DNA of 64,000 nt from Cercis canadensis (GCA_003255065.1 QAOA01000725.1:270340-334339), one strand, 5' to 3'. Shown: positions 23,642 through 35,003, numbered from the stretch's first letter. Made by a program: numbers and translations. The notes: generated by a model from the sequence alone, not told the origin.

Positions 23642-24037
23642 ACATTTATTGTGACTAACTCAATGGGTGTGGTGGAAGTTGTGAAGGGAATGGTGTGAGG
23701 AGTGGATGAAGACGACATGGTGAAAAAGAAAATTGAGGACCTAAAATGAAGCTTGTGAAAGCTATGGTTAAAGCTCTGATACCATGTAGGAAACGGCACA
23801 AAGGCTGGAAAAAGGTCTTGCCTTTCTTTATTAAAGTTNACATTTATTGTGACTAACTCAATGGGTGTGGTGGAAGTTGTGAAGGGAATGGTGTGAGGAG
23901 TGGATGAAGACGACATGGTGAAAAAGAAAATTGAGGACCTAAAATGAAGCTTGTGAAAGCTATGGTTAAAGCTCTGATACCATGTAGGAAACGGCACAAA
24001 GGCTTGGAAAAAGGTCTTGCCTTTCTTTATTAAAGTT
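23642..24037. repeat. Direct repeat either side of single N at 23839
   Basis: 23642-23838 and 23840-24037 (about 197 bp each) are nearly identical, with a lone N at the joint. They cover the gag start, the primer site and the first 50 bases of the LTR of element D. They are probably an unmerged overlap, not a real duplication. Confidence 0.9.
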
Positions 24038-24186
24038 AGTGTAATATACACAAATACATAAAACCCTAAAAGAGTTTGAATCCTAAATAAACTAAACTAA
24101 CCCTAGAGTATTAAACTCCTGTAGATAAGTATTTACAAATGTATATCTTTGACTTTGTATTCTACTTATCTTCTAATAGTCCTTTA
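23971..24186 (-). repeat. 5' LTR of copia element D and adjoining primer site
   Basis: The LTR is 23983-24186. The minus-strand primer site TGGTATCAGAGC (23971-23982) abuts it directly and matches initiator Met tRNA. A further partial LTR start at 23786-23838 belongs to the duplicate either side of the N at 23839. Confidence 0.9.
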
Positions 24187-24348
24187 ATATTAATTTGTAC
24201 TAACTTAATATAATCTGTGTCTTAACTTTCATTTTTTAGTTTCCAGCAACTTTTTGTGTTATTTGTGCTTTCTTCTCGGTACTTATTGTGTGGTTATGCT
24301 TTAGATTTTCTTGTTAGGACTATATTAATGTATTTTGATATCAATCAA

Positions 24349-25438
24349 GAGAGATTACACATCGGAGAGCTTGGCCAAAGATGTCGCTTTTGGATAAGAC
24401 AAAAGTATGGCTTTTGGTACTTTTTGGTGCTTCCTCTCAAACCTATAATAAGGCACTGGTAAGCTTCCTTAGCTTCAATCCTTGTGATAAGTGGGAAGGA
24501 ATTATTAGTGCTTACTCTTTCTATTCTAACTTGGGGTTCCTTTCTTTGGCTGAAGATAAATGATCGGGCATTCAAGACCTTTGGAGATGAACGAGATCAG
24601 TAAGTACTCTTATGAGATCAATAAAATGACCCTGTATACCACCATTCTCCACTCTCCAAAAAACAAAAAGATAAGAAGGAAAATAACCATATTTATCACA
24701 AATTGCACTCTCTGCCTTCAAATATATGATATATCCATGATGTAGTAAGTTCTGTTTCTAAAATAGGTCTTATTATTTTCAAGAGTTTACCTCCTTTAGA
24801 ATCTGAGGCATTGGGTATAATTGAGAAGATATCATAGAAGTTCTAGCATTAATTTTTCTAGACTTTCTCTGTTATCATTAATTTATATTGCTTCCTTTTA
24901 TTCTAATTTTTTTTCCTTTTCAAATATTGAGGTACATGTCTGCCAAATTATTAGAATCGGCAAGTAAGAGTAGCACAGTTGTTGCTGTTGTTGGAAAGAG
25001 ACATCTGCAAGGAATGAAAAAGCATTGGAAGCAACCTGTTGATGTTGGTGAACATTTAGTTGTTAAATAATAGTTATTTCTATCGTGCAATCTATGCTAG
25101 AGATCACATTATGCACACTTGAAAGTTGATGTTGGAATTTAGCTTATTCAAGCGCAAAATCATTTTTCAGCTTATCCGTTTAACCAATTCTTATAGAAAG
25201 TGGTCTTCTTTTTCTTCTTTCTTTCTGAAATCATGGTTTCTATTTAACTTCGTTATTCATGGTAACTTTTTTATGTCTATTTGCATTGCCTGTTTCTGAG
25301 GTGAAGGATCTCTTGACAACGCCACCCAATCGAACTATCTTTTTATGTGTGGATGGAATAACCCATTGGTTTGGAAAACTTACAAAACCTGCTCGAACTG
25401 CATTGATGTCACTCCTAAAGTGTAAGACGAATCAATAG
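24349..25438 (+). pseudogene. 5'-truncated TraB-domain protein gene remnant
   Basis: The 3' exons of a plant TraB/PrgY-domain protein are recognisable. A piece ending at 24458 reads RRAWPKMSLLDKTKVW. The exon 24556-24599 reads NDRAFKTFGDERD. The exon 24932-25043 reads YMSAKLLESASKSS, VVAVVGKRHLQGMKKHWKQP. The exon 25301-25438 reads VKDLLTTPPNRT and ends in TAG. The last three join in frame with GT-AG introns. VVAVVGKGHLQGIKKHWKQP is the family hallmark, with Arg in place of the usual second Gly here. The N-terminal half of the family is missing, and copia element D lies immediately upstream. The 24458 and 24556 pieces seem to lack an intervening segment. I infer a truncated, non-functional copy. 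Confidence 0.7.
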
Positions 25439-28075
25439 TGCAGTGAGAAATACTTTCTATGTGCTGATTTATTCGAGGATTCAAATTAAGGAGATACATT
25501 CAAAATTGTGGCTGAGGTTAATTTCAAACTCAATTCACTTTTCTAAATTTTTAAATAAAAAATGAAAAGGTACATGTGGCATCATTTATGATTCTCATAT
25601 TAAGTAAAAAAGCACTTAATATTCTTATTATTAGTTTATATTTTTGTTTACAATTATGTTTATTTGCTTTTACAATACATTATTTGCCCAATCAATCAAA
25701 TGTTTATACTAAAATGTTTGTAGTTGAGTGATACTGAGACCATTCTCAAAGCTTGTGGGTTTTGTGTTCAAATCCAGAATCTCAGCCAAAGTACAAAAAA
25801 AAAAAAAATAATAAGATAAGATGTTTATTCTTTTGGAGTGGTTTTGTTTGAGATTTTAAATGGTTACAATTAGTCTTGTTAGGAAGAGAACTCAAGTAAG
25901 TTCTGTATCTCTTTTTCCTAAACCTTAACCTCTTAAAGCTAGAAACGAGTAGGCCTTTTCAAAAAATTCTATAGAAACTTTAATTACATCCAACCTTTTG
26001 TTTAAAACTCAAATTTTTTACCCTTTTTACGTGCATATATACATATTATTCTTCTCTTAACTGAATTAAGTTCACTTGTAACACAAATATACATAACATA
26101 ATTCATCATGGAATCTTTCAAAAAAGTTGAAGTTTTAGAGAAAAATGATTTCCAAGTTTTAGAACTTGAGAGAAAGAATAACAAAATTCGAGTATCTTGT
26201 GAAATGATTAAAATTTATGATTTTTATTTAGCATGTAGTTATTAAATTTAAATATAAACAAAATAATCACATATATAAACAAAATAAAGGCCACTTCATT
26301 AGCACCGGTTCAACAGCACTCACGCATCGCTCAAGAGCAAGGGACTATCGATATGATAGCCAATGCTTACATGGGGGGACTAGGTTTGCCCCATGTAACA
26401 TATTTGGTGTTAATGTTAGTATTCTTCCATTCAGCAGCTAGTGTGGACCACCACCTCAACCTGGGAGTTGGGACGTCGAGTGGATTAGTTGGGGATGTGT
26501 TCGCCGACTCCTTTATGAACCCAGCGACACCTCCTCATGTTGATTCTACAGAGTAGGGTGGCGTGATGATAGATTTCATAGATTACTTAGAGGGCTATAT
26601 GATAGACAATGGCATTCCTCTTGAGCAGCTGGCAAACCCCATTGGACGTCTTTAACATGCACAAACTCGCACTTTGAAGTTTATTTAACGCGCACAAACT
26701 AATCTCACTATTACAAAATAGCGGATTCTTTAAAGTCCCAGTTGGTTCCTCTAAAACAAATTGGCGTCTTCCTTAAGGTCCTGCTACTTCGTAAAGTAGC
26801 GTGACCTTAAGGATCACGCTACTTCCTATGCGATGTGCCATCACCTTTTCAGAGTTATGTTGTTTCTTTGTAGCAGGACTCAAAAGAACATGCTACAATA
26901 ATCTAGTGGGAATGGTTTTGTCCTCTTCATGTTCATTTGCCCATAAAAGACATAAAATACTGGTCAATCTCACTGCTTCAAAGTAGCGGGATATGAAGAA
27001 ATCCGCTACTTCTGATGTAGCGTGACCCGTTTTGTCCGCTAATGTAACATTAAAATATTAAAAAGTTGCCCATTTATGTAATTTTTTTTTTATTGTATTT
27101 TGTTAGTCATTTATCCGATTTTCCAAGCTTTCTTTCTTTCAGGAATGTGATCCAGTGGAACATTTTATGTGTGAAGCATTGCCATAGCCGTTCAATACCC
27201 CTCATGAACCTGATATACTGCTGCTCCATTTTCTGCCAAATCAACGTATCACACCCATTCTGAATTTGTGTTAAGCACCACATTTGCATCACAAGGTTTC
27301 CATTCCATGTGTTGCTGCACTTAGCATTAGTTCTTTGACTAGTCTGATATTGGTTTCATAAGTATATGCTGGGCGAGCTTTAGAAGGGAATTGAGAAGCT
27401 ATGCAAGGATCTTCAAAAATCTGAACCCCTGTATAGTCCCTATTCTCCTCAGGGAACCTCTAGATACCACTTTTCTACCTTCAAGACGGCTCTTCCAAGT
27501 TTAAAATTATTTGCATTTCAAAATTTTCACCTTCCCCCACTTTTTGCTGTATTTGCATCCCTAAGTTCTTAATTTATCATGAGGACAATGAAATTTGGGT
27601 TTGATTCTAGGATTTTAGAATAGGGCTCATTGAGCATTATTATTGTCCCTTCAACAGATTAAGCTTGAAAAGGAATTTTAAACCACTCTTCAAAGCTCTA
27701 AGTCTCAGCCTTCAATGATCTATTTAGCATTATTATTGCTAACTTGTTTCTTTGTTTTGGCTAACAACCTTGCTTTATACCTAACGCAGCTTCGCATTAT
27801 CCCAATAACTCTGTGCCAAGTCAATTGAAAAATAACTCAGAAATCGTTCCACCACCCACGTAAAGTGGCCTGTTTTGTGCGCACTGCATAATGATTTAAA
27901 AATATCTATATAGAGTCCATGCTTTGTGGTTACTGCTACAAGTTTGAAAATTAAACATGATCTATTTAAGTGATGTCATATTTTTAATTGTCTAGTGTAA
28001 GGTCACAATTGTATCTAATTTATACAAAAATATCTTATAACTAAAACTGCTAATGTAGTGTTCCTTGAAAAACAG
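25439..28075. other. Gene-poor, repeat-like sequence
   Basis: AT-rich DNA with no gene I can support. 26300-27060 is richer in GC and contains repeated GCTACTT/AAGTAGCG words, including a palindrome at 26795-26824. It resembles degraded DNA-transposon sequence, but I could not assign a family. A short plus-strand frame at 26353-26556 is not recognisable. Confidence 0.5.
26795..26824. repeat. 30-bp near-perfect palindrome
   Basis: AGTAGCGTGA and TCACGCTACT flank a CCTTAAGGA core. Related half-words (GTAGCGGGAT, GATGTAGCGTGACC) recur at 26970-27030. This is probably part of a degraded mobile element. Confidence 0.6.
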
Positions 28076-28233
28076 AACATATATGAGTTGCTCTAGGGAT
28101 CAGGGTTTGGAAAGCTCTAAACCTCAGGACATGTTGACATTTGAGGCACAAGGAGAATTGAAGTATCAGTCTAGTCTAAAAGCTGCATCACCTAGCATAT
28201 CTACATCCATATATGAAGCTTATAAAACTACAA
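28076..28233 (+). other. Possible isolated coding exon, unrecognised
   Basis: An open stretch of about 53 codons (TYMSCSRDQGLESS, LTFEAQGELKYQ, TSIYEAYKTT) is bordered by an acceptor-like ACAG and a donor-like AAG|GTATAA. I do not recognise the peptide. No partner exon is visible on either side, and the downstream side reaches a gap. It could be a fossil exon or chance. Confidence 0.3.
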
Positions 28234-29643
28234 GGTATAATCCCGACTAAGTGAAAACTGTGAAATACACGTTTTTTTCTCCAACTACAATTTAAAAAAA
28301 TAAAATAAAATCGTAGTTTTCCTTTATTATCTCATCTATTTAAAATGTAAAACATAAATCTTGTATTAAATAATTCATTTTGAAAAAGAACAGAGAGGTG
28401 CCAGAACGTGAGAAAAAAGTCTTGAGTTCGTGCACCTCTAAAATAATTAAAATACTTTTTAAATTATGTGGTTATTATGTTTATGTTCAAATATAAATAA
28501 AGCAACTGTATGAGTAAATAGAATAACCATATACTGCTAAAGATATTAAGGTGTTTTCGCAAAATGATATTTTTTCAATTTCTAGAGCCGAATTTTTTTT
28601 TTGTCCCTGTTTTTTTCTATTTAATATAATGGCTAATTATTTAATACCACAAGTAGTATTCATACCATAAGTAAAAATAATAACTTAATGATCTATACTG
28701 TTTATTTTACTTAATAAATTTGTGAACTATGTAGAATCTACAAAATACACGATTTATATCATCTTTATACCAATAGTATTGGTACTACTTGTAGTATTAA
28801 ATAATTAACATAATATAATATCATATGTCATGTATCAATAAACCAAGAGAAATTTGTCCACAGAGATTGTACTTTCACAAATACATTAGAGGACATTTAC
28901 TCCTACCATACATTAGTTTATCATTAAAAATGACTTTAATTTTGATTGAGTGACAACTTGAAAAGGTTTTATATAAGATGGTTGTTAAGTTACCTCCTCT
29001 TTAAAGAGCTGATAGCGCTACACCACGTACAAGTTACAAGCAAGAAGATGGCCAAGAAGGGTTATACCCTTCCCACTTATCTCTTCAGTTCCCCATTCAC
29101 TTCAGCTCAATTAGAGATGATTAACCATCAGAAAGTGAAGCAAGTTAGAATCCACATTGCTAGTAGTAATTAAGAATCCGTCTACCTTAATTTGTTTTAC
29201 TGAGGTTCTATGATTGTCTTAGAACAAATTAGCTAGCATTAATAATATTTCTAGAAAGGAATGTGTTATCAATTCATTTCTTGTGGTTTCAATGCTTCTT
29301 TTTATTTTTGACTTAATTATAGTTTTAGTACTATTATTTTAAAACGGGACATTATAGTTTTGTCATAAAATGAACAAAATGGTCCAAGAGTTTAACTCCG
29401 CCCAAAAATATTCCGAAAATGCTGATGTGGTGCTTACACGGCGTTTTAAATTAGATGGCCTTTAACTTACCTCATGCAAAAATGGGGTTAAATAACCTCA
29501 TCCTAAGTGGACCACTAAAATTATGAAACATATGCTGATAGTGGGACCTACACATATACTTAACTTGTTATAAGCATTAGAATAATTAATATAAATTTTG
29601 ACAGTAATATTTTCACTTATTACATATCAGCCCTAATTTTTTT

Positions 29644-30442
29644 NNNNNNNNNNNNNNNNNNNNNNNNNNNNNNNNNNNNNNNNNNNNNNNNNNNNNNNNN
29701 NNNNNNNNNNNNNNNNNNNNNNNNNNNNNNNNNNNNNNNNNNNNNNNNNNNNNNNNNNNNNNNNNNNNNNNNNNNNNNNNNNNNNNNNNNNNNNNNNNNN
29801 NNNNNNNNNNNNNNNNNNNNNNNNNNNNNNNNNNNNNNNNNNNNNNNNNNNNNNNNNNNNNNNNNNNNNNNNNNNNNNNNNNNNNNNNNNNNNNNNNNNN
29901 NNNNNNNNNNNNNNNNNNNNNNNNNNNNNNNNNNNNNNNNNNNNNNNNNNNNNNNNNNNNNNNNNNNNNNNNNNNNNNNNNNNNNNNNNNNNNNNNNNNN
30001 NNNNNNNNNNNNNNNNNNNNNNNNNNNNNNNNNNNNNNNNNNNNNNNNNNNNNNNNNNNNNNNNNNNNNNNNNNNNNNNNNNNNNNNNNNNNNNNNNNNN
30101 NNNNNNNNNNNNNNNNNNNNNNNNNNNNNNNNNNNNNNNNNNNNNNNNNNNNNNNNNNNNNNNNNNNNNNNNNNNNNNNNNNNNNNNNNNNNNNNNNNNN
30201 NNNNNNNNNNNNNNNNNNNNNNNNNNNNNNNNNNNNNNNNNNNNNNNNNNNNNNNNNNNNNNNNNNNNNNNNNNNNNNNNNNNNNNNNNNNNNNNNNNNN
30301 NNNNNNNNNNNNNNNNNNNNNNNNNNNNNNNNNNNNNNNNNNNNNNNNNNNNNNNNNNNNNNNNNNNNNNNNNNNNNNNNNNNNNNNNNNNNNNNNNNNN
30401 NNNNNNNNNNNNNNNNNNNNNNNNNNNNNNNNNNNNNNNNNN
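29644..30442. other. Assembly gap (799 Ns)
   Basis: Run of unknown bases. Sequence on both sides is AT-rich and without genes. Confidence 0.99.
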
Positions 30443-32055
30443 AATACTTAAAAGTTAAAACATCTATTTTAATTAAAATTAGTTAATATAAAATTAGAAA
30501 ATGGCACATTATCTTATATTTAATGCTTATTAAAAGAAATGGTCATAGAGAATTAGAGATTGAAGATAAACTTTAAAACTTCACTAATTATTAGTGTAAA
30601 AAGTCAATGTTTTAAATATAAGCATAAAAAAAAAAGCATTTATCATGAGAAAACCTTTAAATTTTCATTTTTTACTTATATGAAGGAAATTTTTAGTGCA
30701 TAAATTGAGAAAATAGCTATCTCAGTACAGAAGAAAAAAAAAAAGCTTCTTACTAACAAAAAATCATTTAAATATTTATGATACTTTTATTTAAATTAGT
30801 GCTTGTAATTTTTTTTATTAATGATATATTGTTAATGGTAAAAAGAGAATACCACATTCACATGCAAAAATGTCTCCAAAATTATTTGGATTGTCAAAAC
30901 TAGAAAACTTAGTTTTAGTTATTACACAATTATTCTCACTTTAGGCAATGAAATAGGTAATATATAGTTCAATAATTAATTTAATATACATCAATCACCA
31001 CCAGAGAGAGTACTACACATATATCATTGCTAACAATGTGAAAATCATACACAAAAATTTTCAACCCGAAATTCTGAGAGTATAGTATCATTTTAATGGT
31101 GTAAAGTTTTGAAAAGTTAAGAAAAAATAATTTTGGACATCCAAAAATTCTTAAAAAAAATTCAAAAGGTAGAATAGGGAGAGTGAAGAAGAATTGGGCA
31201 AGTTTCATAAAAAAAAACTTCCAGCGTGTAGGCTCCACGTGCCGTCACTCTCCGGACACATGAGTAGACTTCGCTTGAAAATACTATTCATCATCTTCTA
31301 CCTTTATTCAGGTATGCAATTGGGTCACCCGACCTGGTTGCGAACTTGATTCTGCCCTCAACTAGTTATTCAACATTTCTAACTTTTTTCAACATGATTT
31401 TCATACAATTAAACTCAAAATTTGATGATCTATGAAACCTACATGAATATCTTATGAAAAAATCGCAAAACTTTGAAATTCAAAGTTAGGATTTATCCCA
31501 TTTTCATGCAAAAATCTATCATTCAAATCCTACTTGAAAATATGAAAAGTAAGGGAGAAAATGAGATTTACTCTCTTCAATTTTTTTACTTATTTTTTAT
31601 ACTATTGTTCTTCACTCATCTTAATCTATTTATTAATGTATATTATTAAATTTTATCATGCTTAAAATTTTATTTTAAATTGTGAATCTTTATGTATAAA
31701 TTTGAATATAAATCTTTTAAAAAAAAATTCATAAATTTGTTTGTGAAAAATATGTAAATGGAGAGAAATATCATACTTTGTGTACTCTGAACTTTAACAT
31801 AAATTGTTATTTTAAGTGAGGTGCTAACATAATTTTAATTAAATTAGTGGGTCATATTAATATTGNATATTGTCACACAAGTTGAAAAATGACCAACTGA
31901 ACAAGTAATCACAACTAAATATTTACCATTGGATTTGGCACATAACACAAGGAACGGTGATAATTGTGCCACCTATAATAGGGTTATATAACCCCATAAT
32001 TTTGCCTGGGGTAAATTAAAGGCCCCCGTATTGTTTAGAAGATTTATAAGTGCTC

Positions 32056-32330
32056 TTACACATGGAGGACCTGGTGGATTGCCTTGACCAATTGAAGTGC
32101 ATGCTCATGACACTCCCGCTCGTACTTCCAATTCAACCCCTTATCGAAATCGATTTGAATCACCTTTTCTCCGGTCACGCTCAGCAGAAACGACATGACC
32201 GTCGCCGTCAAGTACTGGCCGTGGATGTTCTTAAGCTTTATACGGTGGGTCTTCCCTTCAACCAGCTCAACGATCCATTTCGTTTTCCGGCTAGACCCGA
32301 TTCGGCTCTGTCGAACCTTTAACCAGCCAT
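32056..32330 (-). pseudogene. DUF569 (fascin-like) domain fragment, broken
   Basis: Minus-strand translation shows RIGSSRKTKWIVELVEGKTH, RIKLKNIHGQYLTA, MSFLLSVTGEKVIQ and GLNWKYERE. This matches the plant DUF569 domain (consensus like RNGSSKNARWTVEFVEG, IRLKSCYGKYLTA, FLLGMTGKKVLQ), an actin-crosslinking-like beta-trefoil of unknown role. The normal continuation (GNGGTPPWRNSVTHD) appears only as a frame-shifted trace (GNPPGPPC). The usual N-terminal part (VRLRSHHDKYL) is absent. It is a single-domain gene fragment, apparently carried in an inverted-repeat element. Confidence 0.75.
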
Positions 32331-32785
32331 GTGTATGTCACGTGATTTAAATTGACTGATTCAAATAAAAATAATAATTTGTTAATGTCATGTCAGCAAT
32401 TCCGTTTAATTTTAAACGGTTCAAAGATGGAAGGACTAAAAATACAACGTTTATCTAAATAGAAGGGTAAAATGGTTCATTTTTTAAAAAAGAGAGACCA
32501 AATCATTCACTTAATTAAAATAAGAGATTAAAATTACAATTAAGCCTATAATATACTTATATTAAAGCTATGTTGCACGGGTACGGGTACGAAACGCTTG
32601 TACGGTAATTTTCAAAAAAATAGGGGTACGGGTACGCCACATCATATATATAAATTATATATATATACGAAATAACAAAAAAAATGTTAAAATTCTCCAA
32701 ATATTAAAAATATCAACCATTAATCCTTAACAAATAAATAAGAACTAACAAGTATTAACTCAAAGTACAAATAATCAATCAAAAT

Positions 32786-32986
32786 TTAACTCCTAACACT
32801 ATTAATTTCATCATTTCCATCACCAATTATTACAGCTTTCATCTCAAGTTCATCAAGTGATAAGCTAGCAACTTCAAGATCATCACCCCCATCAAATAGT
32901 TCCCAATTATCTCCAACAACATCCCAATTTTTAGTGTTTCCACTCAAATATTTCTCAATTTTCCTTGAGGTTAATTCAGCTTCCAA
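32786..32986 (-). pseudogene. hAT transposase C-terminal remnant
   Basis: The minus-strand peptide includes KNWDVVGDNWELFDGGDDLE and VASLSLDELEMKAVIIGD. This is the stretch that follows the dimerisation domain in plant hAT transposases (typically LWDIGGDSW, LEIASLSLDEPEMEAVLF). No upstream transposase is seen: the next stretch at higher coordinates is AAAACGACGCCGT-type sequence, and 32570-32660 has GGGTACGGGTACG repeats. It is an isolated C-terminal fragment. Confidence 0.65.
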
Positions 32987-33137
32987 AACGACGCCGTAGC
33001 ATTAAAGCTCCCCATTTCCGCCTCCTTCAAAACGACGCCGCATTAGTCATGAGTGAATTCCCACACATCCAAAACGGCACTATTTCCTTCATTTCAATTT
33101 CTGCCTCCAGCAATAAGATGACGTGTATCAATTTGAA

Positions 33138-33512
33138 TTCCCAGTCAATGTGAAAACGGCGTCGTTCCTGCCTCCGCATTCAACCAGCCATTTCGGGCGC
33201 GTTTCGTTGACGATTTTTTTTGTGTTTCTTAGCATTTCGAAGCGTAAAAAACCAAAAAAAAAAAACAAAAATCTGTGAGTTTTGGAGCTGTGGTATGTGT
33301 TTCAGGGACGTCCCCGAAACGGGNTTCCCAATCAATGTGAAAACGGCGTCGTTCCTGCCTCCGCATTCAACCAGCCATTTCGGGCGCGTTTCGTTGACGA
33401 TTTTTTTTTTGTGTTTCTTAGCATTTCGAAGTGTAAAAAACCAAAAAAAAAAAACAAAAATCTGTGAGTTTTGGAGCTGTGGTACGTGTTTCAGGGACGT
33501 CCCCAAAACGGG
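33138..33512. repeat. Direct repeat either side of single N at 33324
   Basis: 33138-33323 and 33325-33512 (about 187 bp) are nearly identical and joined by one N. Both contain AAAACGGCGTCGTTCCTGCC and GGGACGTCCCC. Frames crossing the repeat are not genes. This is probably an unmerged contig overlap. Confidence 0.88.
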
Positions 33513-33674
33513 TACGCTCCCAGAAATGACGTTTCGATGCTACTTAGTATTAAGGCCATGCTTTCTATTTGCTTTTCTTTCGGTGCTTCGAGAGTAGAAA
33601 AAGAAAAAGAAAAAGAAAACAAATACAAAACAGGAGAGGCTTAGCAATTACAATGTTTACTCTTGGTTCGTGGG

Positions 33675-34305
33675 ACTAAATTGTGTATTTAATAGGAAAA
33701 AAATTTCAAATAACAAAGTTTGCGGATCCCTAGCTCCGTTTTGTGGATTGAGATTCTCATAATTGGTAAAAAAAAAAAAGTTTGGAATGACAATTTAATT
33801 GGATGCCTTAAATATGCAAAGATAAGAATCAAATAATGATTTTTTTTTTTTATTTGTCTTAATTATAACTAGCATTATCTCTGATGCACGAGCGGGCAGG
33901 GCAGGCTACACAAAATAGAAAATTTTATTGAATTAGTTGTTGTGATTGGTTTAGTGATTATCTAAATTATAATCTTATTAAAATTTTAAAAAACTTGTAG
34001 CCATAATCTAATTCCACTTTTTTTTTTCATTCATTGTGATTGGTTTAGTGGTTATCCAAATTATAATCCTATTAGAATTTGGGAAAATTTATACTCATTA
34101 TCTAATCCCATTAAATTGTGTAGTATTTGATAGGAAAAAAATTTCAAAACAAAGTTTGTGGGGTCCCAGCTATGTTTTGTGGATTGAGATTCTCATAATT
34201 GGTAAGAAAAAAAAAATTTGGAATGACAATTTAATTTTATACCTTAAATATGCAAAGATAAGAATCAAATAATGATTTTTTTTTCTTTCTTTGTCTTAAT
34301 TATAA
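33675..34305. repeat. Diverged local duplication, about 190-bp and 75-bp pairs
   Basis: 33675-33870 is similar to 34115-34305 (shared GTGGATTGAGATTCTCATAA and ATATGCAAAGATAAGAATCA). 33943-34017 is similar to 34035-34110 (TTGTGATTGGTTTAGTG). The copies have diverged clearly, so this is an old real duplication and differs from the N-joined ones. No gene is visible. Confidence 0.75.
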
Positions 34306-34399
34306 TTGTAATTACATTTCACATTGGTTGTGTAGTAAATATCAGTACAGAAGTGAATGTAAGCACTGCAAACTTCATTGTTTTTGACATTGGTTACGC

Positions 34400-35003
34400 C
34401 ATGGCGTGGTTTTGAATTTTGATGGCATCTCCACAAAAGAGTAACATACTGTATATCACACAAGATTTGGCAAAGTAAAGGAATTGATAATAGGTGTGAT
34501 GCGCAAAGGTGCCTTAGATTACCAGAATTTTCCAAATCAAAATGCGGCAATAATATAAGAAGCGAAGTGACAACTTCCCAGATCAATTCGGGATAATACT
34601 CTTCCATTAGTTTAGTTTGGAACTTCGTTTTTAATACCACGGTACCACCCAACTGACCCAAGTAACAGAAAACAAAATAAAATATTCAAGTATCCATATT
34701 AAGCAATAAGTATTACAGCATCTGAGAATCAAATGTTTTCTACATTAATTCTATATATTGGCATCATAGAGCTTCTAAAATATCAGGTTCCGTTCACTAA
34801 TATAGTTAAGATGCCACTTCTTATACCTCAATCCTCTGGCTTCTCTGCTGAAATGCTCCACATACATGAAGATTATTAAACAATGCCATCAATATTTGCG
34901 GGGAAAAAATAATCCTGAAAGACCAATTTGGAGCAGTCTCCCTGGCAAAACGAACAAGAGCAAGTTCAGTTGCTAAACATGACATGTCAAAGCATGCGTC
35001 AAT
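34400..35003 (-). CDS. Two exons of an unrecognised protein (partial; lower end unresolved)
   Basis: Exon 34827-35003 (59 codons, acceptor TTTTAG, donor GAG|GTATAA) encodes CLATELALVRFARETAPNWS, FRIIFSPQILMALFNN. After a 174-bp GT-AG intron, a second open exon starts at 34652 (acceptor GGGTCAG) in the matching phase: LGGTVVLKTKFQTKLMEEYY, PELIWEVVTSLLILLPHFDL, LRHLCASHLLSIPLLCQIL. The helical, leucine-rich character suggests an ARM/HEAT-like or other all-helical protein, but I do not recognise the family. The second exon has no clear end and stays open to about 34300. No earlier exons are evident up to LPP-gamma at 37393. It could be a gene fragment, or 3' untranslated exons of the LPP-gamma transcript that happen to be open. 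Confidence 0.4.

Larger units (their letters stand above)
19528..24186 (-). mobile_element. Element D: full-length Ty1/copia fossil
   Basis: A 204-bp LTR at 19528-19731 and its partner at 23983-24186 bound the element. The 5-bp target duplication ATATT flanks it at 19523-19527 and 24187-24191. On the minus strand the order is gag (about 23170-23800), CCHC knuckle (VCQFCNRRGHIAKYCF) and protease (about 22553-22903). Then come pre-integrase HHCC motif and integrase (about 21450-22500), reverse transcriptase (about 20550-21330) and RNase H (19915-20508; IAYCDAEWAGD, SSTEAEYR). This is the copia order. It is broken, with about ten breaks. The LTRs differ by a few percent by eye, so it is moderately young. 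Confidence 0.92.
29311..32560. mobile_element. Inverted-repeat unit carrying a DUF569 fragment (contains the gap)
   Basis: Left-arm sequence at 29311-29510 (CTTAATTATAGTTTTAGTAC, then GGCCTTTAACTTACC, GGGGTTAAATAACC) reappears inverted on the right. The tip is near 32555 and the inner block is near 31985-32025. The DUF569 fragment sits in the right arm. The tips resemble those of other small elements in this window (TTAATTNTAATTTTA...). It looks like a non-autonomous Mutator-like or similar element, but the 799-bp gap prevents a firm call and no target duplication was identified. Confidence 0.4.

Noticed and set aside
33180-33597. Frames on both strands across the N at 33324
   Set aside because: They exist only because the N-joined duplicate keeps a frame open. 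Poly-A runs are translated, and there is no recognisable protein.
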